DNA of 64,000 nucleotides from Cydia pomonella (taxonomy: Eukaryota > Arthropoda > Insecta > Lepidoptera > Tortricidae): positions 186,001 through 250,000 of the forward strand of contig NC_084726.1 of the NCBI RefSeq assembly GCF_033807575.1, read 5' to 3'. The notes beneath the pieces are model-generated. The model was not told where the DNA came from, did not search any database, and saw only the letters and a list, made by a program, of their open reading frames with translations. This document shows, piece after piece, positions 30,966 to 41,885 of this stretch (the stretch's first letter is position 1; the number at the start of each line of letters is the position of its first letter). Position numbers and translations under genes: made by a program.

Positions 30966-31500
30966 TAATTCGGGCGGCACGGCGGGCAATTATTCTTTAG
31001 AACTATTTAAGTTAATGCTCACTACAGAAGGTCTTGTTCGGACTCGTGTAACTTGTGAAATATTTTAACTAGGGCTATTATTTTGATTTCATCTTTAGGC
31101 TAATCCTGTACTATCATTTAAAAATAAAAAAAGTAAATGTCAACTGACTCGTTTTCGAAAAAAAAAAATGTAAAAAAAGGAAAGTTCTGAAGACAATTTT
31201 TATCTTTGTTATTAATTCCTGAGTAATTGTGGAAAATTCTCTGTGACTTTTATGCTTCAAATTTATGCTCTAATTCGTAAGCTATCGAATGATTTAATAT
31301 AAATTTTATTTTTTAAATTTGAGATAGGTAAATGGACCGATAATGGTACATTAACCAAGTGCAGTAGTATTTGAGCACCATAAAACTTTGAAGGGTGCAT
31401 TTTTAAAATGATTGAGAAAAAATTTAGGTATGGGGGGTGATTTGTCGATAAAATTCATCGTACTATACATGGTTAGTGGCTCCACTTTAGGTGGACCGAC
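30966..31500. other. No recognised gene
   Basis: AT-rich, unassigned. Confidence 0.4.
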
Positions 31501-31504
31501 AAAT

Positions 31505-31672
31505 TATGTATAATATACAAATATTTAAATACATAGAAAACATCAATGACTCGGGGACAAATATCTGTGCTCATCACACAAATAAATGTCCTTACCGGGG
31601 TTCGAACCCAGGACCATCGGCTTCATAGGCAGGGTCACTACTCACTAGGCCAGATTGGTCGTCGTAATGCAG
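31505..31672 (-). mobile_element. SINE family B copy (tRNA-like half)
   Basis: On the minus strand: CGACGACCAATCTGGCCTAG, then TGACCCTGCCTATGAAGCC, then GGTCCTGGGTTCGAACCCC as B box. It continues CATTTATTTGTGTGATGAGC and ends near ATTTAAATATTTGTATATT. Confidence 0.75.
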
Positions 31673-32164
31673 CCGTATTTGACATCCGGCCGTCACCTTT
31701 ACTGTAGTAAACAACGCAACGTTTGCAATGCCTTATGAAATATGAACCCAAAAATGTTTATGTTTGGGAAAGTGATTGAGATAAAAGCTCAAACCCACGC
31801 GATAGCCAAATCTTCCGTCACAAGTTTCACGCCGCGCGCAGTATATTTTGTTTCCTTGTAATTTCCTAACTTTAAGACCCCTCCTAAGAAACCTAAAAAA
31901 AATTCGTAAAATCAAACTATGTTACAAAGTCTGTAAAGATACCCTGTCGGATTCGGGGTCTCTCCAAATAAAGGGAATATTAGTAGAATTTGTGGGCTAG
32001 TTTCGTCCCAACAGTGGGCAAAAAAGGACTTAATATTCCTAGACCCTCTTGTTATCAGATTACAATAACATATGTGGGTCAGTGAAATTAGTTCAGAGTT
32101 ATGAAAGAGATAAATAGAATACATTTTAGTAAAAAAGAACTTTATTAAACTTATCTAAACCAGA
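31673..32164. other. No recognised gene
   Basis: The minus-strand frames 31733-31915 and 31912-32124 have no motif. Confidence 0.4.
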
Positions 32165-32222
32165 ACTTATCGTTATCGTATCTCATTCTTCGAATCGGGC
32201 CGTAAGTATGTACAACATTCTA

Positions 32223-32345
32223 GCCCCCTTATCTAGAATAAGAAGGCGCTAATAATCGTTTGTCCCTTACGTATTTGTAAGATGGAAAGGGACAAATGAC
32301 TATTAGCAGCTTGTTAAGTTTAGTAGACCTTTATGAATAACGGGG
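32223..32345. mobile_element. MITE with CCCCCTTAT ends
   Basis: The ends CCCCCTTATCTAGAATAA and (inward from the right) CCCCGTTATTCATAAAGG are imperfect inverted repeats. Inside, TAATAATCGTTTGTCCCTTA pairs with AAGGGACAAATGACTATTA. A 40538-type MITE end (TTCGAATCGGGCCG) lies just to the left. Confidence 0.65.
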
Positions 32346-32416
32346 TAAGTATGTACACTATGAGCTATTGATAGGGGCTGGAAATTAGAAGATTAGCAAC
32401 TACGTCCAGTTACATC

Positions 32417-32456
32417 ATTGCAAGAAATTATCACTTTTCAGATAATTTCTTGCAAT
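32417..32456. repeat. Perfect 16-bp inverted repeat
   Basis: ATTGCAAGAAATTATC and its exact complement flank the 8-nt loop ACTTTTCA. Confidence 0.85.
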
Positions 32457-32567
32457 TGCAACTCAGGGTGCAGAACATCTCGATGTGGATGAGCTAAGTG
32501 CAATCAAATATGTATGGAAAATATATACCGTATCGGTATCCAATGTTTCAAATTAGATGTTGACGTG

Positions 32568-32660
32568 TAAAAGTGCCCTTGTGCTGAATAAATGTTGAAG
32601 TTGAAGTTGTAGTCTAGCAGTGGGACACAGTGGGCTCTGAATAACAAAATAAATAATAAA
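32568..32660 (+). mobile_element. LINE tail joined to RTE tail
   Basis: 32568-32602 (GTGTAAAAGTGCCCTTGTGC then TGAATAAATGTTGAA) is the GAATAAATG-type tail. From 32611, TAGCAGTGGGACACAGTGGG then CTCTGAATAA is the extreme 3' end of the RTE family seen at 4081-4562, with an AAT-rich end. Confidence 0.65.
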
Positions 32661-34343
32661 CCTAACAACTTTTCGTGGTCTCAGAATTGTAACTCGTAGG
32701 GAGCTCCCTCAGCAGCCAGAGAAGAGGGAGCTACTGCCGGCAGAGGCTGCGGAGCCTGCTCCACCGTGTCGGTGTAAGCAACAGGATTGCAACCCCAGCA
32801 GCTGAGTTCTGAGATCCCGAAATATTGTTAAAAGTCGAGCGCGGGGGGATACATACCAACCGCTCACCACCGCACATCGTAGACACAACTGCTGACCAAC
32901 TATGTAATCTCAGCACTGGCTGTTTCTGATTTTGTTAATACTTCCTTTTATGCTGTGCTTATTTGGCAACTTTTAGTATTAATTAGGCAAAAAATATTAG
33001 GGAAAACACGGGACAATATTTACCTCCTAGGTATATCGTTATAAATTGAAATCGAATCAACAAATTATGCATGTAATTGTGTAAATAATAGTAAATAATA
33101 AGTTCAGTCTATTATTTCTTGAATCCATAGCCATTGAACAGAAATACGTCTGCACGGAGCAGTTACAGGTTTAATACTAGTAATATACCTAGAAAGATCC
33201 GGGTCCGGGCCGAGGCAATCGACACTTAGTTTTCTTTCGACGGAGTATCGGTTCTAGTGTAAATCGACCTTATTTCATATAAATTTAGTATTAAAATCGT
33301 AATGTACTATTTGTACTCGGTGAGTCCATCCTCCCCATAGACAGTACGAGATCCGGACATTTATGGGTAATCTCATTCTCTAGAACATGTTCGTCGTCAT
33401 CCGAGCCGTTTTCCTTCTTAACCTTTCTCTAAGTTTTTTTTTAATGATTATTTTCTACTTTATTAGGTACACTCAACAGATATCATACAATTGTCAATTC
33501 CATTCACCAAACATTTCTTCCTTGTATGGCAGCCGTATCCAAAAACGCGTAACGACTTTTTGAAAACTCCTTTTTCTGAACCTACTTACTGCGCCTTAAG
33601 AAGTTTTGATAGGAATAAATGTCCGTTTTAGTACAAGTGTAAAAATATAGGTGTACACGTCTTACTCAAAAATATGACCCATGGCATCTTATTCCAGTGT
33701 AATAAGAGCGTGGTACCATATTTATGAGACGAGACTCTCGATACATATTTTTGCAGCTGACTGTAACATGCAAGAGGATTGTATAATATAAATCTATACC
33801 AAAAATGTGGCATGTTTTTTTATAATTTAAGTACCAACTTACATCCCAAATGCTTCAAGAAAACAACAGGAAGTCATCACGGACGACTATCGGTGCCTGA
33901 CACGGATCATGAGTTTTTAAGTTTTTTTTCTTACAAATTATGCACAAAAGCTATAAATATGAAAATTGCTTCTAAAAATCGGCAATATTTTGAGGAAACG
34001 ATTATTTATTTATTTATTAAAAAGTACAAAAAATAAAAAATACTTAACATGGTATCCGCGCTCTTCCGTCTCGCTCACTGTTACGATCAAAGAAAGTGAG
34101 AGAAGAACACGAACGTACTGGGCCTTAAAAATCTTTTGTATTATTGTGCCGGGTTATAATAATAATATGTAACCTCTTTCTAGAATATCATACAGTTAAG
34201 ATTATATGTACTCCTTGGATTTCACGGGCCTATAAATCCCGGTCTTTTGATAGGCTCGCGTGGGGATATAGATCCAACACGTAGAGGCCCCTTAGAGAGC
34301 TTTAATGTCATATAGATGTGTACTTATTATTAGATGTCTATGT
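32661..34343. other. No recognised gene; GC-rich patch
   Basis: 32700-32850 is GC-rich (CAGCAGCCAGAGAAGAGGGA and onward) and open on the minus strand for 61 codons, but without any motif. A reversed LINE-like tail may lie at 33430-33490 (TACTTTATTAGGTACA). The rest is unassigned. Confidence 0.35.
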
Positions 34344-34344
34344 T

Positions 34345-34470
34345 TTTTTTTTTATGATACAGGAGGCAAACGAACAGACGGATCACCTGATGGTAAGCTA
34401 TTACCGCTGCCCATGGACACCTGCAACACCAAAGGGGTTGTAAGTGTGTTGCCGGACTTTAAGAACGCAC
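34345..34470 (-). mobile_element. Tail family D fragment
   Basis: ATACAGGAGGCAAACGAACA, GATGGTAAGCTATTACCGCT, GCCCATGGACACCTGCAAC and GGGGTTGTAAGTGTGTTGCC match, inverted, the copy at 57044-57210. Probably a LINE 3' end. The adjoining minus-strand frame to 34684 may be its decayed coding end, without a recognisable motif. Confidence 0.65.
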
Positions 34471-34979
34471 GTGAACAAAGTAACACGATATGCAGGAATT
34501 TAAATAGTTTCACAAATCTGTGATTGTCCGAATCGGATTTAATGATAAAGCGTTTCCACAATGCATTAATTAACGAGCTGGTTTTATACAGTTCGGGACT
34601 GGAATCAAGAAATAGGTTCGCTAGGATTGTGTGGTAGTTTTTACTGTAACTTGTGATACTGACACAATGTTTTAGTTCACGCACACTACAAAAATATTAT
34701 AGCGACTCGAATTGGCGACTGCCTGCATATTTCAGTTCAACTTGACTCCTTGAGATATGTGTCTCGCTCTGCATTTTCTATCGCATGTATAACGGGGAGT
34801 AATCCTTGCCTTTTTGTTCTGCCATTGTCCTACGCGACATTTCCATCCCCACCACTTAAATAGATCACTGGAAGTCCTCAACTGTGTGTTTCTCTATAAA
34901 TTTCCTGCTTCGCACAGCTATTTAATGTAGCCCGTGGCATTTACGGACCTATATAATATACTTCAAACCTTTAAAAAAA

Positions 34980-35085
34980 GAGCGTACTTACTCCTATCTT
35001 GAAGGTCGGCACTTGCTACCCCTCTGATGGTGGCTGGTAATCGGTATGTTTGCTCGTTTGCCTCCTATTTAATTTTATTTTTCAC
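34980..35085 (+). mobile_element. Tail family D fragment, degraded
   Basis: AGCGTACTTACTCCTATCTT, TACCCCTCTGATGG, GGTAATCGGTATGTTTGCTC and GTTTGCCTCC follow the order of the copy at 57044-57210, with a deletion in the middle. Confidence 0.55.
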
Positions 35086-35805
35086 CTAGAGGTCGATTCA
35101 AATTTAACAAATGGTTATGATTTAATACTGGTTTTGATACCTTGACGATCGTACTGGTGAATGGAGCGCATCTCACGCTCGACTTTCACTAAATTTCGCA
35201 TGATCAAATAGTGTGATCGATCTTCCAGGTCGTATAAAATTGTTAAATTGGGATCGGTCTCCTTAAACTTTAATGCCTATACCTGTACAAACATATACAT
35301 ATTTCTTAGTTACATACTAACATTGCCAGCTTAAACTTATAAAGACGAAAAACTAAATAAATAACGCCCTACACCGGCGATCCGAATATATCAGCGAATG
35401 TTCATCCCTCTGAAATTGAAGGGGAGGAGGGGGTGGAACTGTAGAGCTGATTGGTTTAACATTACACTGATTTCATTTGCTATTCATTTGAAAATCTGCA
35501 TACATTGGGGTAGTATGTATCACAGGTCTAGAATGTCCAAGATTGCCTGTTAAATATGAAAAGTGCAACGAAATTAGAATGAAAGTTGAAATAAAAGGAA
35601 CTTTCCCTCTTCGGAATTATTCGCCACTTTTTTTCCCTTCGGAAGTATCTGAATACCTACTGTGAAGTGCGGTGCGGGCAACTCCAAATACTTAGAAATG
35701 TCGCATCGTTCCGAAAATCACCCATCATTATTGTCATAATTGGTGTCCATTTTCAGCTTTACCCGATTATCTGAAATGCCTACTCGGAATAACCAGACTA
35801 GACAA
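35086..35805. other. No recognised gene
   Basis: Unassigned AT-rich sequence. Confidence 0.4.
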
Positions 35806-36961
35806 AACCGGCCAAGGGCATGTCGGGCCATGCTCAGTGTAGGGTCCTGTAGATACCCTTCTGTCACTTATAGGCTAAACGGGAGCTATTAGTATAGTAG
35901 ATTAATAACCAAGGTATAAAATGGTACCCTTCACCCGAGTTAAAGACTCTACTTTTCATATCGAATGCGAGGAAACCAAATAAGACAAGGCAAATTTGCA
36001 TAATCAGTACCTAACCGTATGGCCATGATTTTTTTCCTTAGGACTTGCAATCAGAGATTTTGTGTGTCTATAGATATGAACCCAAAGCGAAAAACATTTA
36101 GATTGATGAAAAAACATAAATCTTAGCAAACTGCAGTAGTTTTAAAATGTTTCGTTCATTAAAGTATGAAAATCAGTGTGATTGCCTCTTACTTTTTAAT
36201 TTCGATCTAAAACTGCCAGTAATCAATGGCATTACTTATACGTCAAAGGACAAGAACAGTCGAAAGCTCAACAAAGGGTTCAGCAGAAAAACTGCTACGG
36301 AGCTGCTAGGGCTCAAAAGACTCAAAACCCACGCGGTGACCAGAATATTGACTGGACACTGTAAATTGAACAAACACATGTTTCAAATTGGAAAGAAACA
36401 TGATGGGAAATGCAGGTTCTGCCAGGAGTCAGAGGAGACTGCAATGCACATTCTCTGTTCCTGTGGACCACTAATGTCAAAAAGAAGTATCTACTTAGGG
36501 CGGCATGTATTGCAGCCCTATGAGGTACAGAATATTATGGCCCAAGGAATCTGGAACTACCTGGATTCCACGGGGATTAGTAATGAAGTTTAAAGAGCCG
36601 TCACATTAGACCACTGATTGGTCGAAGTGGCACTCAAAGGCCCGTAACACCCCCAAATAATAATACTCATACAGCCAACATAACTGGTTTGAAAATTTAA
36701 ATATTAAATAGCAATTGAATGAGTAAAATTAGCAGTTTTTATATCTTATATTTTACTTTATTTCGTTTTAAACGACCTATCCAACGATTCCCCACACTAC
36801 AGGGTTGAAGCAAATAAAAACTTACATACCCACTTTATGTGTATTATCGTAGTAGTGTAGATTGATCGGATTGATTCATTTATATATCCATGCCAAATTA
36901 CAGCTTTCACACGGAGCAAAGCCTCGGACAGACAGACAGACGGACATGGCGAAACTATAAA
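35806..36961 (-). repeat. Dispersed repeat (14171 family), split by a LINE insertion
   Basis: The left end AAACCGGCCAAGGGCATGTC, CGGGCCATGCTCAGTG and GATTAATAACCAAGG are the reverse of the right end of 14171-14812. The right end has CACGGAGCAAAGCCTCGGAC, then GACAGACAGACGGACATGGC and GAAACTATAA. The LINE fragment 36243-36664 lies inside. Terminal sequence on the right is missing. Confidence 0.7.
36243..36664 (+). pseudogene. Non-LTR retrotransposon pol C-terminal tail (copy 2)
   Basis: The plus frame reads KTATELLGLKRLKTHAVTRI, LTGHCKLNKHMFQIGKKH, CRFCQESEETAMHILCSCG, LGRHVLQPYEVQNI and ends SNEV at 36593. It is the same 3' end as 27537-28079, with the LTGH motif and C-x2-C-x8-H-x3-C motif intact. 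The homology starts abruptly at about 36243 (AAAGGACAAGAACAGTCGAA), so the apparent upstream codons from 36147 belong to the host repeat. The 3' UTR ends in AAATAATAATA near 36660. It is a dead, 5'-truncated copy. Confidence 0.8.
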
Positions 36962-37032
36962 TCCCACTTGCACCATTCCACTAACCCGGGGTTAACCGGT
37001 TAAAGACTGGTTAGGTTAGGTTAGGAATAAAT
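36962..37032. repeat. MITE-like fragment and TTAGG run
   Basis: CCCACTTGCACCATTCCACT, AACCCGGGGTTAACCGGTTA resembles a MITE end. It is followed by three TTAGG units (37009-37025) that include the target of the next element. Confidence 0.5.
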
Positions 37033-37840
37033 CCCCCCGAGGGTTGCCCACCTTGTCGTGGTGGAGGGGCTTAGTAGCCGTGGCTTGGTCTCCCACGGTG
37101 AAGCGAAGAGGCAACCAGGGCCGGCCTGTTTGAGGTGCTGGCTGGCCCGAGGAGGACGCTCCAAGTGGGCTTCATAAGCCCGCTTGTGACGCGTTGGAGG
37201 TGGACCGTCGAGGAAGAGGAGTGTCGGTATTGCGGTTAGCCGTTCTCCCTATCCTCGACGGCCGAGGTGGGATCGCAGGGGAAGAGGCGTGATGGTATCA
37301 CGATGCGCCACTCTCCCTATCCCCTGCGACCTTGGCGGGGCCGTTCCGCTGTAGCGGCGTTGGTGGGGCTGCAGAGGAAGAGGAGTGTCGGTGTTACGGT
37401 GTGCCGTTCTCCCTGTCCTCTGCAGCCGAGTTGTGGTTTGCGGCAGAACCATGGACCTCATCTGCCGCCGGGCGCTGGGGAGTTTTCTGGCGCCCGTGGC
37501 CTCCTTGCGGCGGGCTCGGGGGGGTCCGCTACACTGCAGGACGGAGGCCGAGGAGGAAGGCGCGTCGAACCATCTGGCGCGCCTCGCGTGAAGGGCCTTC
37601 GGGCATCCGCGAAGGAGCCGCTCGCGGGCGGCTGCCGCCGGTAGGGTCGCGGATGAGTACGCAAGTGTTCCCGTAACCCCACCAATAAGGCGGCGAGGTG
37701 GCATATGGGGGATTTTTAGTGGGTATACCGTGGGCCTCATTAGCCTAGACGGGAGTCCCACATAACCACTCGGGTCACCCCCCGCACCCGGGTGGTATGC
37801 GGAATGCATTTTCCCCCCTGGAAAAAAAAAAAAAAAAAAA
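37033..37840 (+). mobile_element. GC-rich poly(A) retroelement with 14-bp target duplication
   Basis: GGTTAGGAATAAAT lies at 37019-37032 and again at 37841-37854, directly outside the element. The 3' end is a run of 19 A (37822-37840). The 808-bp body begins CCCCCCGAGGGTTGCCCACC and is far richer in G+C than its surroundings. It contains three hairpins (37205-37261, 37273-37329, 37368-37426). Long open frames exist on both strands (up to 186 codons on minus), but they are explained by base composition and show no domain. It is best read as a non-autonomous or internally deleted LINE-dependent element, perhaps of the R1 group; the parent is not identified. Confidence 0.8.
37205..37426 (+). ncRNA. 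Three tandem covarying hairpins
   Basis: Stems: CCGTCGAGGA (37205-37214) with 37252-37261; TCGCAGGGGA (37273-37282) with 37320-37329; GCTGCAGAGGA (37368-37378) with 37416-37426. All pair perfectly. Each loop is exactly 37 nt, starts AGAGG and ends CTCCCTA or CTCCCTG. The stems differ while pairing is kept, which points to an RNA structure within the retroelement transcript. Confidence 0.65.
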
Positions 37841-37841
37841 G

Positions 37842-37985
37842 GTTAGGAATAAATACGTCTACTGTAAATTAAGAATAGTTAAATTGTCTGGGAAAATATG
37901 CGAATGGAAAAATCATGTTAGGAATAAATACGTCTGGTGTAAATTAAGAATAGGAAAAAATGCGACTGGAAATTACGCTACAAGG
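37842..37985 (+). repeat. Imperfect 74-bp direct duplication
   Basis: GTTAGGAATAAATACGTCT then TGTAAATTAAGAATAG starts at 37842 and recurs at 37916. The retroelement inserted into the first copy. Confidence 0.8.
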
Positions 37986-38032
37986 AAATAATGATTTTGG
38001 GAAAATGACCTAACCAATCCGCCGCTCAAGCC

Positions 38033-38185
38033 CGGCTTGCCCGCGTAGCCAACGTGCCTATAGTTCACGCTCCGTGGCGAACGAAACGCAACTGTCACAG
38101 TCGCACTAATATGGAAGAGTGATAGAGACAGATGACTACGCTACGCTGCAGAGCGTTAACGATTGTAACGTTGGCTACGCAGCCT
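38033..38185. mobile_element. MITE with GCGTAGCCAACGT ends
   Basis: The ends GGCTTGCCCGCGTAGCCAAC and (inward from the right) GGCTGCGTAGCCAACGTTAC are inverted repeats. The interior GTCGCACTAATATGG and GATAGAGACAGATGAC relates it to 23612-23799. Confidence 0.65.
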
Positions 38186-38249
38186 GCTCTTAACCGCATC
38201 GTATTAGCGTCAGATGATGTTGACATATATATTTATATGACATATATAT

Positions 38250-39925
38250 TTGCTGATAGTGTTGGTGTATTTTGCAGTCACTTCAACTGCAAAATGTCAC
38301 TTTGACGTTAGAAATATCGTAGATAGATCTTATCGGGATCACAGAGGAATCGAAATAAACGTCTATTTTGACATGTCGTTTAGTTATAGTTCTTTCCAAG
38401 ATCTTAATCGTGTCTTAATCATTCTTCGAATAGGGCCGTTAGTGTGAACGTGGACAGATTTGATTTCGAAACTAAAATTTCAGCTCGTATTTTTTAATAC
38501 ATTTTATTTTGCTGCATTTATTTGCACTGGTTATTGGTTTCATATACTCAATTTTCGGATTCCATCTAACAAGTCGTAAATTTTTACATATGTTTAGGTA
38601 TCGAAAAGAACAGTTTTCGACACTTTACACTCAGAAACACTGGAAACGTTTCAGTTTTTTTGTAACTTTCAATACAAAATTAAATACATGGTATTATTTT
38701 TCTTTTCGTTGAGTGTATTTTATTTTATAATATGCAATACTTGTAGTAGGTAATGACTTATTAAAAAATTGTTCTTTTTTTGGAAAAGCCACATTTTTTA
38801 AATATCACTTCAAGCTTATCAACTGTTTTTTTTTTATTACTTGTAGCTAGTTTTAAAAGGTAACATTATATTATAATTTTGTTAAATTAAGTATGCTTTT
38901 GGTTTTTCGACAAATGTTAGTTCCACAAATATTGCAAGTTAAATAAAAGCTTGGTAACATTTTTTGAAGGTGAAGAAAGAAAGCGTCTATTTAGAGCTGA
39001 ATCTACTGCGTAATTTCCGAAGCGATGTAAACCATTTTTTCCGACCGACTATCAAAACTCGTACAGAAATAACAGCAAGCCCGTTGCCCGTTAATGAATC
39101 CTTGAAGCTTTGGGTAAAGGGTGCACTTCAGTTGAGACAGCTTGCGAAAGGGGGTAACTGATAAACGCAGAATTTTTTTAAAGTCATATTTTGATTAGAT
39201 GTCGTTTTGAAGCGCGTTTAACTTTTTACATAATTGTTGGGAGAAATAGTGGTGGTGAAATAATCGTTCTAGCTCTTTATTACTGCGTATGTATGTAAGT
39301 GTAAAATGCATGCAGTCCAATATCCACTATAAAAGATAATATTGCCTGGTGAACTTTTTGCGGGCCCTTACAAACGTCTTCTTGTTTATTAAGTTCATTA
39401 CTTTTGGCATTTCAATATATTAATGAGGTTGAGATTAAACGTTAAATATAGTCAAACGTCGAACTTAACAATAATATGACAAATAAATCAAATTTAGTGC
39501 ACATACATAAATAAACAAATAGATCATATACATGAATAATAAAGTTAGAATGTGATGACGCGACAGAGAGACAGACAGACATAGTTCATTTCGTATTTAT
39601 ATTATTATATAATAATATGAAATAATTTGAAATATTACTATAAAAAAATAAAATAATTGGTAGGATTATTAACTATACTATAAGTAATAAAATAATTAAA
39701 ATCTCTTTCAACCAAAATTGGAGCATGCCGTACTCAGGCGAGTGCAGACTGGTCCGAACAGAGCGGCCAATCGGTAGAAGAACAGGATAAGGAAAACTGT
39801 TATTTGCATGATAGATAAATTAAATTGAGCATGATATGAACAGTTTCTTATGTGTGTTGTTATAAGATATTTTATTGTTGTATAAAATCTACCGATAATG
39901 GAGTATGGAGACAAACCTTACTGGT
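38250..39925. other. AT-rich stretch, no recognised gene
   Basis: TTCTTCGAATAGGGCCG at about 38415 resembles one end of the 40538 MITE family. The open frames 38250-38447, 38509-38712 and 38964-39161 have no motif. Confidence 0.4.
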
Positions 39926-39929
39926 TTAA

Positions 39930-39990
39930 TCATACTTTTGTAATTAAGTTTAGTATTTTGTTGTAATTATCTGAATAAATAAATGAAAAA
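39930..39990 (+). mobile_element. Possible LINE 3' tail
   Basis: TAGTATTTTGTTGTAATTAT then CTGAATAAATAAATGAAAA looks like a LINE 3' end with an AATAAA signal and short repeats. Confidence 0.35.
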
Positions 39991-40537
39991 AGTGCGCATA
40001 GGCCATATGATCAGCAAACTACATATCTAGGTTAGAGTACCTAATTTTCAAAATAAATACTTATATTAGTCAGTAAGTAAACCTGTAATGTCAAAATAAA
40101 ATCTTTAAGCTATTCGTTTTAAATTTATTTAAACCTGATATTAAGCGGTATTTGGGTATTTTTTTTATTGTCTGGATCAAAATTGTCAATGATTCTAAGT
40201 AATAAAAAACCCAGAAAAGGTTTGAAGTACCTACTAGTAAGTTGTATTGAAAAAAAAAAACTCAAAAAAATTAAATTGTATCTTAGGTAGTTTCACCCCC
40301 TGGCCCGCGATGTGTCACGCGGTCCTGTCAAGAGCAGTCCCCGACTTCGGTTTTTGCGATCGTTATTTGCTACTCGACCCGACATTGACATGCAAAGATG
40401 TCAACTAAATACTGGCGTATTTTATTTGCGTACATGTTTTGACGAGTTCTGGTTCTGCTTTGATCATACGATCAAAAAGTTAGGCTGGGGCGGTATGACA
40501 GCTGCTTTCAGGTGTGGTGTAGGTATAAATGGTGTAT
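39991..40537. other. No recognised gene
   Basis: The frame 40312-40557 has no motif and overlaps a MITE end. Confidence 0.4.
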
Positions 40538-40706
40538 CGGCCCGATTCCAACTTTAAGTTACGTCAAACATCTGCTAAAAATACGATATGTCAGTGTCAA
40601 AAGTGACGTTTCTTCAAACAAAACACGTTTTTTTTGACACTACATATCTAATCCATATCGTAACATTAGGAAATTCTTGAGGTATCTTAAAGTTCGAATG
40701 GGGCCG
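40538..40706. mobile_element. MITE, CGGCCCGATTC family (copy 1)
   Basis: The ends CGGCCCGATTCCAACTTTAA and (inward from the right) CGGCCCCATTCGAACTTTAA are inverted repeats. The interior GTCAAAAGTGACGTTTCTTC is shared with copy 2 at 47303-47472. Confidence 0.85.
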
Positions 40707-41029
40707 TATGTATATGTTTCTTTCTTTCTGACAATCTAGTCCGACGTATTTAAGTAATTTTCAGTCCGACCTCGTAGTCCGGCTCGGTCATTAAATATTT
40801 TTTTTCCCTAAGTTTGACCATTGAATCACGAGGAATACTAAAATTTCACTTACTTCGATTATCAAACCACGGGAATTATTAAATTCCATTTAGTTCGATC
40901 GTGCACGGAACCATGAGGGATTTTTATTTTCAACTATTTTGATTATTAATCTGAGCCCCCATTTACTCCGGTTTTTAAGCTCAAAGAACATACACGTACA
41001 GTCCCAAATGCATTCCCGTTAGCATTGTA

Positions 41030-41154
41030 CAGTCGCCATCATATCATATATATCGCCTCAAGATATCTGAACACGTAGTCTACGGCTTAATAATAGAGGC
41101 GTGTTCAGATATTTATTGGCACCTTGGACGCTCCGATATATCTGATGGCGACTG
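41030..41154. mobile_element. TA-flanked MITE, CAGTCGCCATC family
   Basis: It starts CAGTCGCCATCATATCATAT and ends ATATCTGATGGCGACTG. TA lies on both sides (41028-41029, 41155-41156). It shares TAATAGAGGCGTGTTCAGAT with 9739-9873. Confidence 0.85.
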
Positions 41155-41292
41155 TACCAAGGAGAAATTTCCGAAGTTGCCAAATTTCTATAAGAAAAGT
41201 TCTCAGAAATATAAATTTTGCAAAAAAACGTGTCTTGATATGTCACAAATTATAGTCTATGTAGCTACTACTTTCGTTAGAGACCTCATACT

Positions 41293-41400
41293 ATTGTCAC
41301 TGGGACAAGGTACGAAATGGGTCACAAATTAAATCTTTTGACTAGTAGAGTTCAAAAGTGCATGGACAAGTTATGAATGAAATCATTCTAAATTGTCCAT
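41293..41400 (+). repeat. Short dispersed repeat plus inverted repeat
   Basis: CTGGGACAAGGTACGAAATG is shared with 47503. TGCATGGACAA (about 41358) pairs with TTGTCCATGCA (about 41394). Confidence 0.5.
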
Positions 41401-41659
41401 GCAAATTTGAACTTGACGGTACCTACCTACATTTCAGTACTTTCGCGCCCTCAACATCGACCCCTTCAACACCGTGTCAAGTCCTTCACAAACGGGGTCA
41501 CGAGAGCCTCTTAAGGGTCGCTGACTGTGGTTACATATTGCCAAGTCTAAGAATAGGCCAGCATAGCGAGAAATAGCAAAATTAGAATCTTTAAAGAGCG
41601 TTGTATCTACAAGGTGTAACAAAAATAGTTAGTGAGGATTAGTGTAAGGACATAAGATT

Positions 41660-41885
41660 TTTTTTTAATACTACGTCGGTGGCTAACAAGCATACGGCTC
41701 GCCTGATGGTAAGCAGTATCCGTAGCCTATGTACGCCTGCAACTCCAGAGGAGTTACATGCGCGTTGCCGACCCTAACCCCCTCCTGCCCCTCGTTGAGC
41801 TCTGGCAACACAACACTGAGTAGGGTCTAGTATTATTTGGCTGCGGTTTTCTGTAAGGTGGAGGTACTTCCCCAGTTGGCCTCTA
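41660..41885 (-). mobile_element. Tail family C retroelement fragment
   Basis: Plus strand: TTTTTTTTTAATACTACGTC, GGTGGCTAACAAGCATACGG, CCTGATGGTAAGCAGTATCC, GCAACTCCAGAGGAGTTACA, ACCCTAACCCCCTCCTGCCC and CTCGTTGAGCTCTGGCAACA. This is the reverse of 26560-26765, with a short internal deletion after CTCTGGCAAC and an extension to TTCCCCAGTTGGC. Confidence 0.75.

Noticed and set aside
32731..32916. 61-codon minus-strand frame in a GC-rich patch
   Set aside because: The patch is unusual, but I find no motif, no splice signals and no related sequence in the window.
37009..37025. Telomeric TTAGG array
   Set aside because: Only three units are present, and the adjoining TTAGGAATAAAT belongs to a local non-telomeric duplication.
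37249..37809. 186-codon minus-strand frame and overlapping plus-strand frames
   Set aside because: High G+C removes stop codons on both strands. No domain is visible, and the region is a retroelement with a poly(A) tail and target duplication.
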